From Mytilus edulis (taxonomy: Eukaryota > Mollusca > Bivalvia > Mytilida > Mytilidae): a DNA stretch of 64,000 nucleotides. Location of the stretch: contig NC_092355.1 of the NCBI RefSeq assembly GCF_963676685.1, forward strand, positions 77,033,176 to 77,097,175, given 5' to 3'. The notes below the pieces were generated by a model. It worked only from the letters and a program-made list of their open reading frames with translations, was not told the DNA's origin and ran no database searches. The stretch's first letter is position 1; each line of letters opens with the position of its first letter. Position numbers and translations under genes: made by a program. Positions 43,571-64,000 of the stretch are shown in pieces.

Positions 43571-45457
43571 CCACAAAAACTGTGTGTGTGACACTGAACC
43601 ACAAAAAGTAGACAAAGTTTGAAAAGCAAGATAAAAACCCTTTTGTTCATGTATATATGTGACCACAGAGAAGAAAATCAAAATTATGAAAAATGTCAAT
43701 ATGTTTATTTTACATACAAGCCATGGAAAATTTGTAATTTGTTGAACATTTGAATCAGTAGTTCATCTGTACCCACAAAATCAATGAAAAATTGGAATCA
43801 GTGTTATAAAAGGTACAGGGTCAACATGTTTTGTATCTAAACATGTAGACATGAGATTATCTGTTATAGCAATTAAACATTCCAAACTGAAATTCCTTGT
43901 TTACTTTTTATGTTGACAACATGTCTACACATAATTCATAAAATTGATAATTGAAATGGGAAATACGTCAAAGAGACAGCAGATAACAGCTATAGGCTAT
44001 CATATCTTCTATTATTGCAGTTTTACCATATTCTGTTTTAAGATAAAATTCATGTACTGATGGCTTTTGATGTTAAAGTTGAATGATCAAATATTTTACT
44101 TAAATTCAGAAGAATTAAGCAACAAAAGTTACAGTTACCAACATATGAAGATTGAAATCTGATGGTGGTGTTAACTATTTGTATAAAGCTTTATATTTCA
44201 ATAGATAGCAGACCTTAGATATTTTTGTTATGTTATAAATTTCTATCTTTATTTGAATTTATGAGAACTACATTTGGTATGTGTGTACCTTGAAAGTGTC
44301 CTCATGCCTAGCTGTCAGACTGTTTATCTCTCGACCCTATTATATGGATCAGTAAACATGTTAATGATTCTCTGGTCAAGTCCATTTCTCAGATACGATT
44401 AGAAATAAGTCTATTATATTTATTTTATGTAATGATTGTAAGGTGTACATGAATGTCCAACTGGCAGGTGCCATCTGACTATGACCTCATTTTCATGATT
44501 CATCAGGTGTTTATGTCCGTCTTGCAGGGTTTATATGACCTTGACCTCATTATCAAGATTAATTAGTCAATGTTGAGATTTTTTGGTTTCATCTTTTTTC
44601 AGGAAAAATAAGTGATATGACCACTATATTTGGTGTATGAAATGATTGCAAGGTGTACATGTCTGTTTGGCATAGTTCATCAGACCTTGACCTCATTTTC
44701 AACATTGATAAGGTTAAGCTCATGTGGTACTTGTAGTTAAACCTTCATATTACAGACTTTCAACATGAAATCAATGTGTGCGTTCTAGTTCTTTTAAAAC
44801 CTTGGTAATATATATACAAGAAAATGAATACATTATTTCCAATTTCCATATTTATTTCTATCTTTCAGCACTACTATGATAAATAACATTCTTACATGAG
44901 TCTTAGATGTACAAATAACAGTGATAAATGTTGTACAATGGACAAAAGCATGAGATTGAATATTATATTTTGTCATACATTTTATAGCTTATTCAGAGAA
45001 CAGTAAAATGATATTGACGTCACAATTGAAAAATGTAGAAATGAGATCAAACGAACTAAAAATGGTTAATAAACTGGTCCAAGAAAGTATCAAGAATGTG
45101 AAACTGATGTGAACATATATTTTCTTTCTATTTTCAAAAGTATCATATGTATGAAGTTAAATGGTATTGAAATTCTCAGCCTCAGAAAAATACTTTCCAC
45201 GAATTTTGAAATTATGTCTTTAAGGGTATATTTGAACAAATATCCCAAACTTTGCTGGTACTGAATCTAACACCAGGCACATATTAATGTGGTAGCAGCA
45301 TAAAAATTCTGACATGTTTCTTCATTCAATGGCTATATGGTGGTCATTACACGTACAAGTTCATAGTTCATCTGACATTTTCTTGTTTTTGACCTCTTTA
45401 ACCACACAAAACAATGTATATTCATATAAAAATTAATACATAAACAAATATATAACA
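43571..45457. other. Convergent 3' regions of ALDH8A1 and PRPF6
   Basis: 1.9 kb between stop codons. Possible poly(A) signals are ATTAAA at about 43873 (plus) and TTTATT at about 44851 (AATAAA on minus). A family A tail scrap lies at about 43948-44000. A dispersed repeat at about 44430-44720 contains GCAAGGTGTACATGTCTG and GACCTTGACCTCATT motifs in two rounds. No further gene. Confidence 0.6.

Positions 45458-64000
<18,543 letters not shown>

Overview
The window is eukaryotic nuclear DNA, most likely from a bivalve mollusc and probably a mussel. It is AT-rich, its genes have many GT-AG introns, and it is full of dispersed repeats of a kind I associate with mussel genomes. The organism call rests on recognising those repeats and on protein similarity from memory; no search was run.

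Genes. (1) An LRAT-domain (PLAAT/HRASLS-like) gene on the minus strand has its first coding exon at 26384-26821 and a probable last exon at 14965-15120, with an 11.3 kb intron between them. All three expected catalytic residues are replaced. (2) Head-to-head with it, on the plus strand, is a complete nine-exon ALDH8A1 orthologue (27337-43570, 488 codons, all splice phases agreeing), encoding 2-aminomuconic semialdehyde dehydrogenase. (3) Tail-to-tail with ALDH8A1, on the minus strand, are the last eight coding exons of PRPF6 (45458-64000, running off the right edge), encoding the U4/U6.U5 tri-snRNP protein. (4) Nested on the plus strand in a PRPF6 intron is a TRIM-like NHL/beta-propeller gene of 349 codons with no RING or B-box (53453-54502).

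Layout. 1-5390: a 52-60 bp satellite split by a 2987 bp inverted-repeat element that carries a dead LINE reverse transcriptase. 5577-9545: about 100 copies of a 40 bp minisatellite. 9546-14964: AT-rich DNA, partly 3' UTR of the LRAT-like gene, with several MITEs. 15123-26383: the LRAT-like intron, loaded with inverted-repeat elements of at least five TSD types. 26822-27336: a shared promoter region with a CACGTG box. 27337-43570: ALDH8A1, with a 24 bp satellite in intron 8. 43571-45457: intergenic repeats. 45458-64000: PRPF6, with a tRNA-derived SINE whose 61 bp core is amplified 21 times, and four copies of a hairpin-ended bivalve repeat.

The most unusual signal is that splice junctions of the two main genes have been tandemly amplified into the adjoining introns. 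The exon 4 donor of ALDH8A1, including the codon for the catalytic Glu, is present 16 times in an 86 bp array. The exon 3 donor is present about nine times (28 bp) and the exon 3 acceptor twice (101 bp). A PRPF6 acceptor with about 60 bp of its exon is present about five times (104 bp). These arrays create ladders of decoy splice sites and potential poison exons.
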